From the NCBI GenBank assembly GCA_023525715.1, contig CM042009.1, forward strand, positions 125,347,819 through 125,411,818: 64,000 nt of DNA, written 5' to 3'. Shown here in pieces: positions 1-14,384 of the stretch. Within the stretch, counting starts at the first letter, position 1. Every line of letters begins with the position of its first letter. The notes beneath the pieces are model-generated. The model ran no database searches, was not told the origin of the DNA, and was given only the letters and a program-made list of their open reading frames with translations. A program made the translations under genes and the position numbers. This DNA is from Cichorium intybus (taxonomy: Eukaryota > Streptophyta > Magnoliopsida > Asterales > Asteraceae).

Positions 1-934
1 TACGACGGAACACTAAAAATAGACTATTATTGGAATAGTTTATGAACATAAGGTTATTATGACAAAAATAATTATATAAAATTATATAATTATTAAACAT
101 TACTATATTATCATGGGAAAAATGATAATGGATGATTACAAGAGTTTTTACATACAAATCTCACGTAAACAAGTTGATTGGAATACATACATTTTGTGAG
201 ATGAATCTTTACAGTACTTCAATAAGTACCTACTATAAGTCCTGAACTTTTATAACCAGAGTCTCGGTAAGAGAGCGCGATATTTGAGTATAGATCTATA
301 CGGGCTTGACAACCCCGCACCTGAGCTGCTAGCTACAGCAAGACCGGCAGGTATGAGGTGTCCAAATGTCTCACATTCCGATGCCTGAAGAACGTCGCAG
401 CAGGCCAACTAGTCACAGTATGGTTATAGGGTATCTCACATGGGGAAAATAATCAACTTAATATTTTCATAAAATTGTTACGTGGAAACATACATTTCTA
501 AGGAATCTACACTATAGTTTACATACTACATTTTAGTCTTTGGGATTTAAAGACTTGGACATTTTTATGAGAAAATATTGGATTTTCTTGGTTTTCAAAA
601 CTATCGTTTACAAACAAAGGACATTTCTTACGCAAAATCTTATGAACTCACCAACTTAATTGTTGACACTCTTTCAAATTACTTGTATTCTCAGAAAATT
701 GATAAGGTAAACTTCAGCGCTATTCGAAGGGACGTTGCGACGTCGTTTTTTTGCTTATTTTGATATCATTTGTAATTGTATTTGAAACATGCAACTTTTA
801 AACGATGTAACATATGCAATTATTTAATGATGGTTGTTTTGCTTGGAATCACTATTATTCAACTTTGTTATGATATTGTTCATGAAGTCATCTACCCTCG
901 AACGTTTCCGCCATTACGGTTTGGGGGTGTGACA
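1..934 (+). repeat. 3' part of an LTR (left end outside window)
   Basis: The stretch ends in GGGGGTGTGACA at position 934, a typical terminus of plant Ty3/gypsy LTRs, and has no gene-like ORF beyond chance ones. The start lies outside the window, so length, family and target-site duplication cannot be read. The 61-codon ORF at 578 shows no domain and is treated as chance. Confidence 0.45.
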
Positions 935-939
935 AAGAC

Positions 940-1565
940 TTGAAATCATCCTTATTAGTTTCGAAACGGGTGTCTATGTAACCTCTTAATACTAGTTCTC
1001 CATTAGTGCCCCTTTATAAGAAAATACATCCTTAGTCCTTTGTACATACTTAAGGATGGTCTTAACAACATTTAGCAGGTTTCACCTAATTTTGCATGGT
1101 ATCCACTTGTCATTCTTAATGAATAATATACATCGGCCCCCTTATATAACATAATGTATATGACGTAACCAATTTTCGAGGCATATGGAATCCTAGTCAT
1201 TTGAAATCATTCAACTTATGAACTTTAGCATCGAGTTATGCTTATTGGCTTGCCATGTGATATTGGAATAAGTCCAGAGTTGGATTCTTCAATCTTTAAC
1301 TCTTTAAAACTTTTTCTATATATGTACTTTGGTTGAGACAAATAAGTCGCTAGGATATATCTTTATAGATCTTGACTCCTAATAAATACGTCTACTCCAA
1401 GGTCCTTCATCTCGAAACACTTCTATAGCCATAATTTTACACTATGGGAGGTTGGTATGATGTTTCCATTGAGCAGTATGCCATCTACATACAATATCAA
1501 AGAGAATATCACACTCCCAATGGCCTTCTTGTAAACACAAGGCTCATCAACGTTCTAGACAAAAA
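940..1565 (-). pseudogene. Decayed Ty1/copia reverse transcriptase-RNase H fragment
   Basis: Read on the minus strand with frame changes, the segment gives a degraded reverse-transcriptase palm (LYVDGILLNGN, compare the usual LYVDDILLIGN) at about 1460-1500, and nearer 940-990 a piece like the copia RNase H start (GYIDTRFETNKDDFKS). The order RT then RNase H along the minus strand is the copia order. No LTR or intact ORF accompanies it, so it is an old internal fragment. The match is by recognition of conserved words. Confidence 0.6.
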
Positions 1566-2892
1566 TTGATTGATTTGATTATTCTATCAAAAAAGTTGAT
1601 TCCAAGTCTCTTTTTTCAATACATTAATGGATTCTTAATCTTACACACCCTATCATGATTTTCTTGAATGAATAACGCCATCAAGTTATGACATATACAC
1701 ATCCTCTATATTTTTCGTTACTGAAGTTGTTTTACTATCCATTTACCATATCTCATAACCAAACTATAGAGAAATAAAAAAGCAAAATCCTGATTGATTT
1801 AAACATAGATATAAAAGAGAAAAGTTCTCATCATAGTTAATCCTATGTAGGAGTTTTGTCTCTACAAACTACAAAACTCTTAGTAAGTAAATACATTTTC
1901 GTCTCAATTTCCCTTTGTCACATTCCAAAAATTACAGAAGTAAATCCCATATTGGATATATGTGTTAAGTATTACAACTTCCCGTTTTAAATATATTTGG
2001 TCATTCCACTTCAATATTGACCTAAAATTACCGTAACTAGATTATTCCTCACAACAAGAGTCTGGATTTTACATTCTAAGCCTTGTCCCTTATATATTTT
2101 TTTTTAATTTATAGTCCTAAATAAGGGAATAATATTATATTAGTGTCACAAACCTTATTTTTTCTTCTTGGAATGACATCATCATCTTAGTTCTTATAAA
2201 TCACATACAATTATTTTAAATAGAAAAATATATAACCCCGTATAATTACATGTTATAGAAATGACAAGACAAACAACTTAATGAGATAATCATACACAAT
2301 TCACAAAGCAAACAATGAAAGTACAAAACAAAATATTACGATGGAGAAATTACAAACTAACAAACCTAATTTTTCACAAAATCACATTTTCAGTTTCATT
2401 CCGTTGTGACTATGAGAGTTGAGACCAACTCCAATTTCCAAGTTTCCTATTTCCAAACAATAATCAATAAAATTAAAGAATGATCTTAGATAGATTCCAA
2501 ACAAAAAAAATCGTTTCAGATATTCTATTTTTATTACATTACATAATTCCAAATGATCTCAAATAATAGACTCCAAACGATAATTCAGTAAAATTTCTAA
2601 TTTCATAACACAATCACCCTGATCCCAAAATGCCGAATTAAGGATAATATATTGAAGATTGAGGAATATTACAATAACCCAAACAAAAAAAGAGATTCAA
2701 ATTTTCAAACAAAATCTTTGATTTAAAACAACCAAAAGTTAAAACTAAATAATCTACTAACTAAAGAATGAGATGTAGAACAAACAAAAATCAAAAAATC
2801 AAATTTAAATTCTTACCCTGAATGAAATGAAACAAAGATGTGAAAACTTTATATATGATTCAACCTTTAATAACGAAGACATTGATTTCTAT
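1566..2892. other. AT-rich intergenic DNA
   Basis: No ORF above chance, no RNA gene and no clear terminal repeats were seen. The sequence is AT-rich with A-runs and may hold the distal 3' flank of the PPR gene. Confidence 0.5.
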
Positions 2893-3322
2893 GGGCGTGT
2901 TTGGCACGGAGCTTTTGGGAGCGTTTGAGAGCTTCTAGGTTCTAACGTTTAAGAAATAGCTTTAATTAAAACCAAAAACTTCGTTTAGCGATACGAGTTT
3001 GAAGCTTTTATTTTAAACTAAACGCCGCTATTTTAAAAAATAGTTGAAGTAGCGTTTAACAAAAAGTTCTACCAATTATACTATTAATTACTATAATACC
3101 CTTAAAACTATAATCAATAATTACGCAGATGTCATTTTAGGTAATTTTACATATTTTAAAAACTTTCAGCTACTTTTGCCGAACAGTTACATACAAACTA
3201 GTCACAGCTTCCAGCTACCAGCTACCAGCTACCAGCTACCCGCTACCCGCTACCCGCTACCCGCTACCGCTTCCCGCTTCCCGTTACCTACCAGTTTTCA
3301 ACTAGTTTTGTCAAACACGCCC
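2893..3322. mobile_element. MITE-like element with GGGCGTGTTTG terminal inverted repeats
   Basis: The left end reads GGGCGTGTTTGGCA and the right end is its inverse (GTCAAACACGCCC), giving about 13-bp terminal inverted repeats around 430 bp without an ORF. Such ends are common in small non-autonomous hAT-like or related MITEs of plants. A clean target-site duplication is not visible. The interior carries a short tandem array at 3204-3289. Confidence 0.6.
3204..3289. repeat. 7-bp minisatellite (CAGCTAC to CCGCTAC to CCGCTTC)
   Basis: About twelve heptamer units lie in tandem. Their sequence drifts stepwise from CAGCTAC through CCGCTAC to CCGCTTC. The array sits near the right end of the surrounding MITE, just inside its terminal repeat. 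Confidence 0.8.
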
Positions 3323-3604
3323 TACATGTTGGCTCCTTGGAAATGGACATTATAATGTTGGACTTTCCAAATCCATATCGACATTCTTGGACTGATGTTT
3401 CCATATATTTTGCGGTTTATCTTACAACTAACAATAGTTTAGATTTATACTAAATATTTCGAGAACTTCCTCATTAGTGTGCACGATTAATCTCTTATTT
3501 GTTTACGTTTGAATTGGTTTCTATTCTTGTATTATCCATGAATGTTACAATTTCTCTATAACCCTAAACTTGAAAAAGACCATAAACACAAACAAATCAC
3601 CAAA

Positions 3605-5623
3605 TCAAAACAACAACTTCAAACCCATATCCTCAAAACCCTTAACTTCCTTCCCTAAATGAACCAAACATTCAATAATTTCTTGATAATACGGGTGCGA
3701 TTTATCTCTAATAATAAACTCATGAACATCACCATTCACCTCAATTGAGCTACAACCAGGATTCTTATCTACACCTCTTTCCCTCATCAACTTCCTAACC
3801 TCCATAGCTTTCTCAAACATCTTTGCTTCCAAATACATACTTGCTAACAACACATAAATCCCACCATCATTACAATCCAATTCAAGAAGCTTAAAAGCCG
3901 CCCATTCACCCATTTCAACATTCCCATGAATTCTACAAGCAAAAAACAATGCACCCCAAACACCATCATTAGGTTCAATTGGCATATTTTTTATCAAATT
4001 TTCAGCTTCTTTTAGTAAACCAGCCCTACCCAAAAGATCCACCATACAAGAGTAATGTTTACATTTTGGAGAAATGTTGAAGTTAGATTCCATTTGGGTG
4101 AAAATCTTGCGACCTTCTTTTACTAATCCACCATGGCAACAAGCTGAGAGGACGCCTAGAAATGTGACATCATCCGGTGGTAGACCAACATTGATCATCT
4201 TCCAGAAATGTGAAACCGCGTCATGGGCGCGTCCATGGTTGGCTAGACCCACGATTATGGCTGTCCATGTTAAGGAGTTTCGGCTAGGCATTTCATCGAA
4301 CACTTGGAGTGCTTTTTGTATGTTACCACATTTGGCGTACATGTCGACTAGTGCGGTACCTAATGTGACGGTTATTGAAAGATTGTGTTTTGTGATGTAA
4401 TGGTGAAGCCAAATTCCAAGATCGAGTGCTCCGAGTTGTGAGCATGCGGTTAAGCAGTAAACCATGGTTACATTATCGGGTTTGATTTTTGTACGATGCA
4501 TTTCGTGGAATGTAGATAATGCATCTTTATAATGTGTTGAGTGAATGTAAACACCGATCATGGCATTCCATGGAACCACGTCTTTTTCAGGCATTTCATC
4601 GAACAGTTTCTTGGCAGCTTCTATGTTGCTGTGTTTACCATAACCAACAATCATTGTGGTCCATGAGACAATTGTTTTCTTGGACATTTTATTGAATAAA
4701 CTCTCTGCAGACTCCATATTCCCACACTTTATATACATGTCCATTAAGGCGTTACTAAGTGGAAGTGTAATCTTTATTTGATTCTGTTCGATATATTGAT
4801 GAAATTTTCTCCCAAGATTTAAGTTTTCTAGTTGAGCACATGAAGATATCACCCCTATCATGGTGACCGCATCTGGCTTGATCCCCTCTTCCTCCATTTG
4901 CTGATACAATTTCAAGGCCTCCCATGGCTTCCCACTCCTGACATATCCGTTAATAATTGAATTCCAGGATACCAAATCTCTCAGAAAACTTTCATCAAAC
5001 ACTTTGTGTGCATGATCTAATTCTCCACATGACACCAAGAAATGAATAACGGAGTTATTCACATACAAATCGGAATCAAAACCCAAAAGAATTATATGCC
5101 CAATAATCGCCAAACCCATCCGAATAGAAGACAGCTTGGCACAACATTTAAGCAACAAGGGATACGTGTGATTATCTGGTCGCAATCCTTTGCATCTTCT
5201 CAACATCTCCTTATACAACAAAAGACTTTCTTCTGGCTTTTCGCTCTCACAATAACCCCTAATCGTTACGTTCCATGAAAACACATTTAAGTTCTGCAAG
5301 TTGTACAATATTCTTCTACAATAATCAAGATTTCTTGACTCCGAGATGGCGCAAAAGGCAATTAACCGACTTGCAGCTAACCCATCTGAGATTAATCCGG
5401 TTATGATCATTTGCGTCTGGATTTGCTTCATTTGGGTCATTGATTTGCATTTTTCTAATAGAGATAACAGTGGGTTTGAGAGGACGAACGAGTGAGTGGT
5501 GTTCCAGTTGGTGGGATCGTCTTTAAGAGGCAGGAGAGATCGAGTCTGAAAAGAGAAAGTGAGTAAGAGACTTGGGTGGGGTTTATGAGTACAATGGAAA
5601 AATCTCAGGTAGGAGACGATCAT
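3605..5623 (-). CDS. SLO1: PPR protein, PLS class with E/E+ tail; probable SLO1 orthologue
   Basis: Intronless gene of 672 codons from the ATG at 5623 (the codon before it is GTG) to TGA at 3605. The first ~50 residues are hydrophobic/basic and acidic-poor, as in a mitochondrial presequence. From about residue 110 a series of PPR P, L and S motifs follows (FSWNVTIRGY, VSWNSIINGYVRSG, VSWTTMIVGYGKH, LTWTAIIVGLANHG). The E motif begins near residue 554 (GVWGALFFACRIHGNVEMGE) and E+ ends near 660 (GCSSIEVNG, HEFIIRDKSHP). There is no DYW deaminase, so editing would need a partner deaminase in trans. Extended similarity, including LLSLLEKCK and QMIITGLISD near the N-terminus, points to Arabidopsis SLOW GROWTH1 (At2g22410), known to edit nad4 and nad9 transcripts in mitochondria. 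The class is certain; the one-to-one orthology is inferred. A 108-codon ORF on the other strand inside it is a shadow. Confidence 0.88.
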   Translation of the reverse strand: MIVSYLRFFHCTHKPHPSLLLTFSFQTRSLLPLKDDPTNWNTTHSFVLSNPLLSLLEKCKSMTQMKQIQTQMIITGLISDGLAASRLIAFCAISESRNLDYCRRILYNLQNLNVFSWNVTIRGYCESEKPEESLLLYKEMLRRCKGLRPDNHTYPLLLKCCAKLSSIRMGLAIIGHIILLGFDSDLYVNNSVIHFLVSCGELDHAHKVFDESFLRDLVSWNSIINGYVRSGKPWEALKLYQQMEEEGIKPDAVTMIGVISSCAQLENLNLGRKFHQYIEQNQIKITLPLSNALMDMYIKCGNMESAESLFNKMSKKTIVSWTTMIVGYGKHSNIEAAKKLFDEMPEKDVVPWNAMIGVYIHSTHYKDALSTFHEMHRTKIKPDNVTMVYCLTACSQLGALDLGIWLHHYITKHNLSITVTLGTALVDMYAKCGNIQKALQVFDEMPSRNSLTWTAIIVGLANHGRAHDAVSHFWKMINVGLPPDDVTFLGVLSACCHGGLVKEGRKIFTQMESNFNISPKCKHYSCMVDLLGRAGLLKEAENLIKNMPIEPNDGVWGALFFACRIHGNVEMGEWAAFKLLELDCNDGGIYVLLASMYLEAKMFEKAMEVRKLMRERGVDKNPGCSSIEVNGDVHEFIIRDKSHPYYQEIIECLVHLGKEVKGFEDMGLKLLF

Positions 5624-5830
5624 CACCAGTTCATATATAAATTACGGTTCTTGCATCGTAAAATTTAGCAAATATGAGGGACAAGTGCGGCATCATAACT
5701 CAAGGTACCTCCTGCAAGAACATCGGCTTAAAAGAATTCAAATTGTAAAACCCTTTTTTTGTTTTGTTTTGTTTTTTTTTTTTTTTTTTTTTTGTTTTTT
5801 TTATTGATGAAAAATACCATGTTTTTTTAA
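5624..5830 (-). promoter_or_regulatory. 5' flank of the PPR gene with a long poly-T/G-T tract
   Basis: This is the immediate upstream region on the minus strand. TATA-like bases lie only about 10-18 bp before the ATG (5633-5641), too close to act as a normal TATA box, so a TATA-less promoter is likely, as is common for PPR genes. A T-rich run spans about 5754-5802. Confidence 0.35.
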
Positions 5831-6453
5831 GGGTAAATTGCATAAAAGTCATTAACTTTTCCAATTATCTCGATTTTGACATTGTATTTTTTTTACTTTT
5901 GTAATTAAGTCGTTATGTTTTCAGAAAAATTGCAATTAAATCATTATGTTTTCCAAAAAGTTGTGAAAATGACCATATAACAGGATGGCAACAGGTTGCC
6001 AATGGTCAAATTTACAATTTTTCAGAAAACCTAATGACTTAATAGCAAAAAATATACAAGGTAACGTTTTGCATTTTTTTTTTTTGGGCTGTTAGGTAAA
6101 CTATACAATGTAACAATAAATTTAATTTTTTGGACACGTATGACGCATATAAAGTGATTAAGTTATATAAATTGCATAGGGTAAATTGCATAAAAGTTTC
6201 CATATTTTTCGATTTTGACACTATGTTTTTATTTTTCCTATTAAGTCATTATGTTTTCTGAAAAATTGCAAATCTGACCATATAACTTGGTAACATGTTG
6301 CCATCTTGTCATATGGTTATTTTCGCAACTTTTTAGAAAACATAATGACTTAATTGCAATTTTCTAAAAACATAATGACTTAATTGCAAAAATAAAAAAT
6401 GCAATGTCAAAATCGAGAAAATTAGAAAAGTTAGTGACTTTTATGCAATTTAT
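5831..6453. mobile_element. Compound inverted-repeat element (GGGTAAATTGCA termini)
   Basis: The left end starts GGGTAAATTGCATAAAAGTC, and the right end (6395-6453) is the inverse of the first ~60 bp. A second left-type terminus (GGGTAAATTGCATAAAAG) starts at 6179, so one copy seems inserted in, or recombined with, another. The pieces between are near-repeats such as CATAATGACTTAATTGCAA. There is no ORF. Termini of this kind are known from small Mutator-like plant elements; the superfamily call is tentative. Confidence 0.6.
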
Positions 6454-7345
6454 TATTTTTTAATTATATTTTTGCAAATTATAAAAGGTAATGAAACTAG
6501 TTAATTATTGGTCAAAATATATACCGAAATTAGTGTAGGTGTTGACGAATATGCTTTATGTCGTCTACGAGTCAATTTTGTCAATGTATCATCTTCACAA
6601 ATGTCTTGTGGGTTTCTTGTTTGATTTGATAGTGGAACCTACGGTCATTTTTCTTTGATTTGATGGTACAACCTACGACCATTTCCAACCTACGGTCACA
6701 TCGTAGTCCTATGGATGAAGACATGGTCCTTATCCCATTAAATTTCATTCGTCGGAGGAGCCTTATAAAAATCGTTTTGATTCTTATCAAAGAAAGACGC
6801 ACAGAATTAACTAAGGGCTCAGGCTGTTCAAACAGGCAAAGGGCAACTAAATGGTATTACCGTAGCAATTGGGGTTATGGATTTTAGGTTTATGGGGGTA
6901 GTATGGGATCCGTAGTCAGCGAGAAAATTACCCGTTTCATTGAATATGGTCCAATTTTTTCTTTTTATGAAAGTTAAAGTCAGGTTAGCCCTTTCTTTAA
7001 ATTCCAAAGATGCTCTCAAAGACGTTGGCCGATTCTTGAAGGAGCTAGGAGAGGCCATGGCCACCGTATTTTAATACTATAATTTTTATAAATTAGCTTA
7101 TTCTTTAAGATTAAATACTACTATTGGCCCCGATGATTTTGGAAAAAGATAATAGAAGCTTAAATCTAAATCTAATCTAAATTCTAAATAATGTAATATA
7201 TGATTCGTAGAAAATAAAATAAACAAATCGAATACGAGAAGAAAAGATATGGCATCCATATAGGATTTGTATTTGGAGGCTGCGTCTGACAAATATGTTT
7301 CCATCCTCCTGCGACATTATTGTTTTAATTGTTTTTTATTGTTAA
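6454..7345. other. Intergenic DNA without a recognised gene
   Basis: Several ORFs of 68-78 codons overlap on both strands (6581-7304), none with a domain I recognise. One on the minus strand (7064-6828, from MAMASPSSFKNRPTS) has good composition but no family match, and could be a captured exon fragment. Confidence 0.4.
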
Positions 7346-7375
7346 CTAGGCGTATTCCCGCGCGTTGCGCATGAG
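7346..7375 (-). mobile_element. Helitron-like 3' terminus
   Basis: On the minus strand the sequence reads a GC-rich hairpin (GCGC-AAC-GCGC), then GGGAATACGC, then CTAG followed by T. This is the Helitron 3' end structure (hairpin plus CTRR before host T). The element body would extend to higher coordinates. No 5' TC end or Rep/helicase piece was found nearby, so it would be non-autonomous. Related ends lie at 52282 and 53365. Confidence 0.5.
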
Positions 7376-8237
7376 TAAATTAATATACTAAAAATATATT
7401 GACCGATCAAATATAAACATAAACACTTTACATTTAATCAAAACATGTAAAACTAAAAATAAATCAATCATGTCACTTATATATCAATAGTAATTTTTCA
7501 TCAAAACATTGAACAAAAAAACATAATTACCTCTTTGTAGGCAATTATCATGCATGACCCAACATTAAAAATACATGGAAATATATTTACATAAATTATC
7601 TCAAAATTTAAAATAAAGCACGTAGTAATAACATCATACATTAATTAGCAAATTAAGTATATTATGTTAATAATTCAAACATTCTATCATTAAGATGATA
7701 ATATTTTATATCTAGGTAAATTAGTTAGTGTTGGAAGTTGAATAGTTAGGAGTTCCATATCAATATGGTGAAAGTAAAAATGCTTCGATAAATATAAGAA
7801 ATAATTATAAATCGTTCATCGCAACTGATATTTTGTATCAATAATAAAGTTTTTAACTAAAAGTCGAACAAAATAATATAAGTCAAGTGTATATCGACAA
7901 TCCAATATTAAAAAAATAGGACAACACATTGACATGAACTATAATACTTACATTATGTTTGGTTCATTTTTGTTAAATCTTAGTAACTAAAAGTTTTATG
8001 ATGCTTTACTACTAAAGTTTTTTTCTTGTATTTATGTAATTTTTTTGAACACTTTGAATGTTTAACTTCTTACATAACAATAATGTCACAACTTTTATAT
8101 AATTCTCTTTGTCAAATAATGCTAATCTTAAAAAAGATTCTACAAATCAAATGACCACTAAATAATTTATCAAATAATATAAGCCCACTTATTCAAACAA
8201 TATAAAACCATTTATTGGATGAATTTGGATTAGAAAA

Positions 8238-8381
<144 letters not shown>

Positions 8382-8393
8382 AAGGGTTTTACA

Positions 8394-9060
8394 CAAACAA
8401 TGAACTAGAAAATTCTTAAGTTCACATGCAACCCTAAATAAGATGTATGTTTTTCTACTATGAACATATAATAAAAACCTAAAGGCCAACAATTATTTCT
8501 AAAGAATAAATCAGAAGAACCAACCTTTCATTATTGATCCAGAAGCTAGCAGCACAAGTGTCCTGCCTCAAATGGAGTCACACCCAAGCAATGGAAGAGA
8601 AAAGACAGCAGAGTAACTTCAGAGAGATGTGTTTGGCGCAGGTTTAGAGTTCCCCAGGGGTTCCCTATTTATAGTATCAGGTGGCACATCTTAAAACCCT
8701 AGAGCCCAACTTTGGCAAGCCTTTTTACCAATTGGACAAGGCTTTACTTAAACCCTAATTAGGGTTTCGAGATCCTTGGGGTGGCACCACAAATCTCGCC
8801 ACCTTTAACCCCTAGACTGGCCAGTCAATATTCAACTATTGAATAATTACAAAACCAGTCCCTACACTTTTAATTAATTAAATTAATCTCCAAATTAACT
8901 CCAATTAATTCTAGATTAATTTCTAATTATTTATTATAGTTTCTAATTAATATATTTACACTTAAATATATTAATAAACTATTTTTTATTTCTATTGATT
9001 TATTAAACAATTAACAAATCAACCTTTCTCTCTACTGACTTCTACATCAATCCTCCTATT
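8394..9060 (-). promoter_or_regulatory. Promoter-like or LTR-like segment with TATA box
   Basis: Read on the minus strand, a CTATAAATAG box (8665-8674) is followed by a GC-richer, CT-rich leader, and the block is flanked by AT-rich DNA. This layout resembles an LTR U3/R region or an orphan gene promoter. No downstream ORF follows before the (TA)n array at 8379, and a second LTR copy is not present, so the identity is open. Confidence 0.3.
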
Positions 9061-9138
9061 ATGAGGGCAACCCAAATGGACTTTGCTTCAATTAACAAGA
9101 TAAATACAAATATAAAGTCATGGCTTAGACACCTAATC

Positions 9139-12260
<3,122 letters not shown>

Positions 12261-12342
<82 letters not shown>
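12261..12342. repeat. (TA)n microsatellite, 82 bp
   Basis: Pure TA dinucleotides. Confidence 0.97.
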
Positions 12343-12346
<4 letters not shown>

Positions 12347-12559
12347 TAAAAATGGTGAAGGATTTTCTTCGGAAGGTTTTGAAGACAGTTGGGATAAAAA
12401 AATCAAGGTTAAAAGAAAGTGGACAAATTGGTTTTAATAAAAAGACAAAAATAATAGTTTAAAGAAATGATTTTAGTTCAAGCAAAGAGGGCACTAATAT
12501 GGTAAGAAAAAGAAATCATGCATGGTGAATGTGGTTTAAGCTGGTTGAAACTAAAAATG

Positions 12560-13637
12560 TGTAACGACGTTTTTCAAAAAAAAAAATGTGAATAGTAACT
12601 CCGGCGTGAATAGTAACTCTGACATGAATAGTAACTCCGGCGTGAATAGTAACTCCGACGTGAATAGTACCCGAGAAATTAAGTAAGCGCTTACCTCGTG
12701 ATGACGTCGTGAATAGTGTTTTCAAGCCCTATAATTAGAGGCCCAACTTCTTCATTTCAACCCACAACAAACACCAAACAACCTTACGATATCGAGGAGT
12801 GTTCTAGTGAGGAAAATAGGTCGGGAGGAGTTAGGAGCGAGCGGTAGCTGATAACGAGGTGCTCTGGAAGTGTTGGAAGAGCGGAACGGGAAACGTGCCA
12901 AGGCTTTGTGAAAACGTCAATCTTAAGTGAGTAATCACTATCGTATTTCTCTAATAGTTTATAAGTGTTAAACTATAATATGTAGAGGTTATACTATTCG
13001 TAATTCCAAAAATAATACCGAGTGATTTACTTACGAGGATGGTGTCTAGGCCGATTACTTGGGATCTGGTTGTTGGATTTTCCGAAAGGCTAAAATGCTG
13101 AAAGGATCCTGCCACCCCAACTAATCTTCTACCTGGCTATCCTTTACTTGATAAATCACGATGTATCATGTTGGAATTATGGAAGGGTCTAGTGAAGCAA
13201 CTATGGTATAGTTAAGGAGTAAAGAGTGATAAATGTCTTACGGTGTTAACAGTTAAAGAGGGAATACGAAGCAGAGATAAACGCTGTAGTCGACTATAAT
13301 CAGGCGAGTTTCTCACTACATTGTGTGGACGTTATATGTCCTTTACTGTATTTTGTGTGCTTATAAGATGTTGGTAAATGGTACCAAGTTGTGTGTATAT
13401 TATTGATATATATCTTTCTGTTATAATTGTATGGGTTGGGTTATGATGTGTGTGGGCTCGACATACTGAGTAATATAGAGATACGTGCAAAATACACTGA
13501 GCAGATACGCATGACTCGATGTACAGGGTATGCACGACTTTAAGTGCTGAGCAGCGGAATTAGATTTACTGAGCAGATACGTATAGGAGGTTATAATCCA
13601 ATATACTGGGTAGAGCAGATTATGTGACGTGTGGAAA
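12560..13637 (+). repeat. 5' LTR of the gypsy-like element, 3' end missing
   Basis: It matches 15908-16988 closely for about 1,080 bp; by eye there are roughly nine substitutions outside a short indel and the variable repeat block. The match stops abruptly at GACGTGTGG (13637), so the last ~280 bp present in the other LTR are deleted or replaced. Its TATA box has mutated (TATAATTA near 12730, against TATAAATA in the 3' copy), which should weaken its promoter. Confidence 0.75.
12583..12672 (+). repeat. 18-bp tandem repeats in the LTR U3
   Basis: Five units of about 18 bp (GTGAATAGTAACTCCGGC and variants) stand in tandem. The other two copies of this LTR have one or two units here, and instead amplify a nearby GATGATGTCGTGATGACGTC block. 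Confidence 0.85.
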
Positions 13638-14384
13638 TATTTTTACAAGAATTTATAAGTTGTTTTTCGAGTAAGGGGTTAAATGAATGTTGTTGCAAAG
13701 ACGCAGTGTGTACCGTCAACCGACGTCAGTGGGGAAAAGGTTAAGTACTTAGTCTTTGTTTCTATTTCTGTAATATATGCGTGCTTTAATGCCATTAAAG
13801 TGTAGGCAGTAGGAACTAAATAGTCCTAGAATTTTTGAGTTGGCCAAGTTGCATGTTCCTTGATAAGTGATATCCATAAGGTAAATCCTTTTATGTGAAA
13901 AATTTTCTACGACTATATTCGTAAAACAACCTGGGGTATAGGTGGTAAAATTATCGTGAGAAGTGAACTGGGGACTTCTGGACAAGTTCTGAAACGAACG
14001 AGGGTAGGTGTGGAAGGTAGTAATAGAGCTCCTACTATTGAAAGCACAGGATCCGCGTTCGAATCAGGAGTTGGTCGTAAGGATTCCAATACACTGAGGG
14101 TATAACTAATTGGTGTATATGCTGATAAACTGTATTTGTCCATTCTATTGGTTGGCAATCATAGAGTTTATTGGGATCAATTAGGACGCTGGAGATTAAG
14201 AATCTAGTGACGTTTCATTTCTTAATAATTAAGTAATGAACAGTTGATGTGACTATAGTAGATGAGCTGTGCAAAAGTGACACGTTAAGTCTCTTCGTTA
14301 CTAAGAAAAGCACAGATAGTGGATGATAAAAAAAAGATGTTGATTGTTAGAATAGTCGATTTTGATTGACTATAAATAAACGTA

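Noticed and set aside
4074..5278. Plus-strand ORFs inside the PPR gene
   Set aside because: They are antisense shadows of a conserved protein-coding gene.
6828..7064. Minus-strand ORF of 78 codons with good composition
   Set aside because: A resemblance to organelle outer-envelope proteins was considered, but no motif supports it; left as unassigned.
13985..14075. tRNA-like or SINE-like B-box word GTTCGAATC at about 14059
   Set aside because: No acceptor or anticodon stem can be paired around it and no good A box at the right distance.
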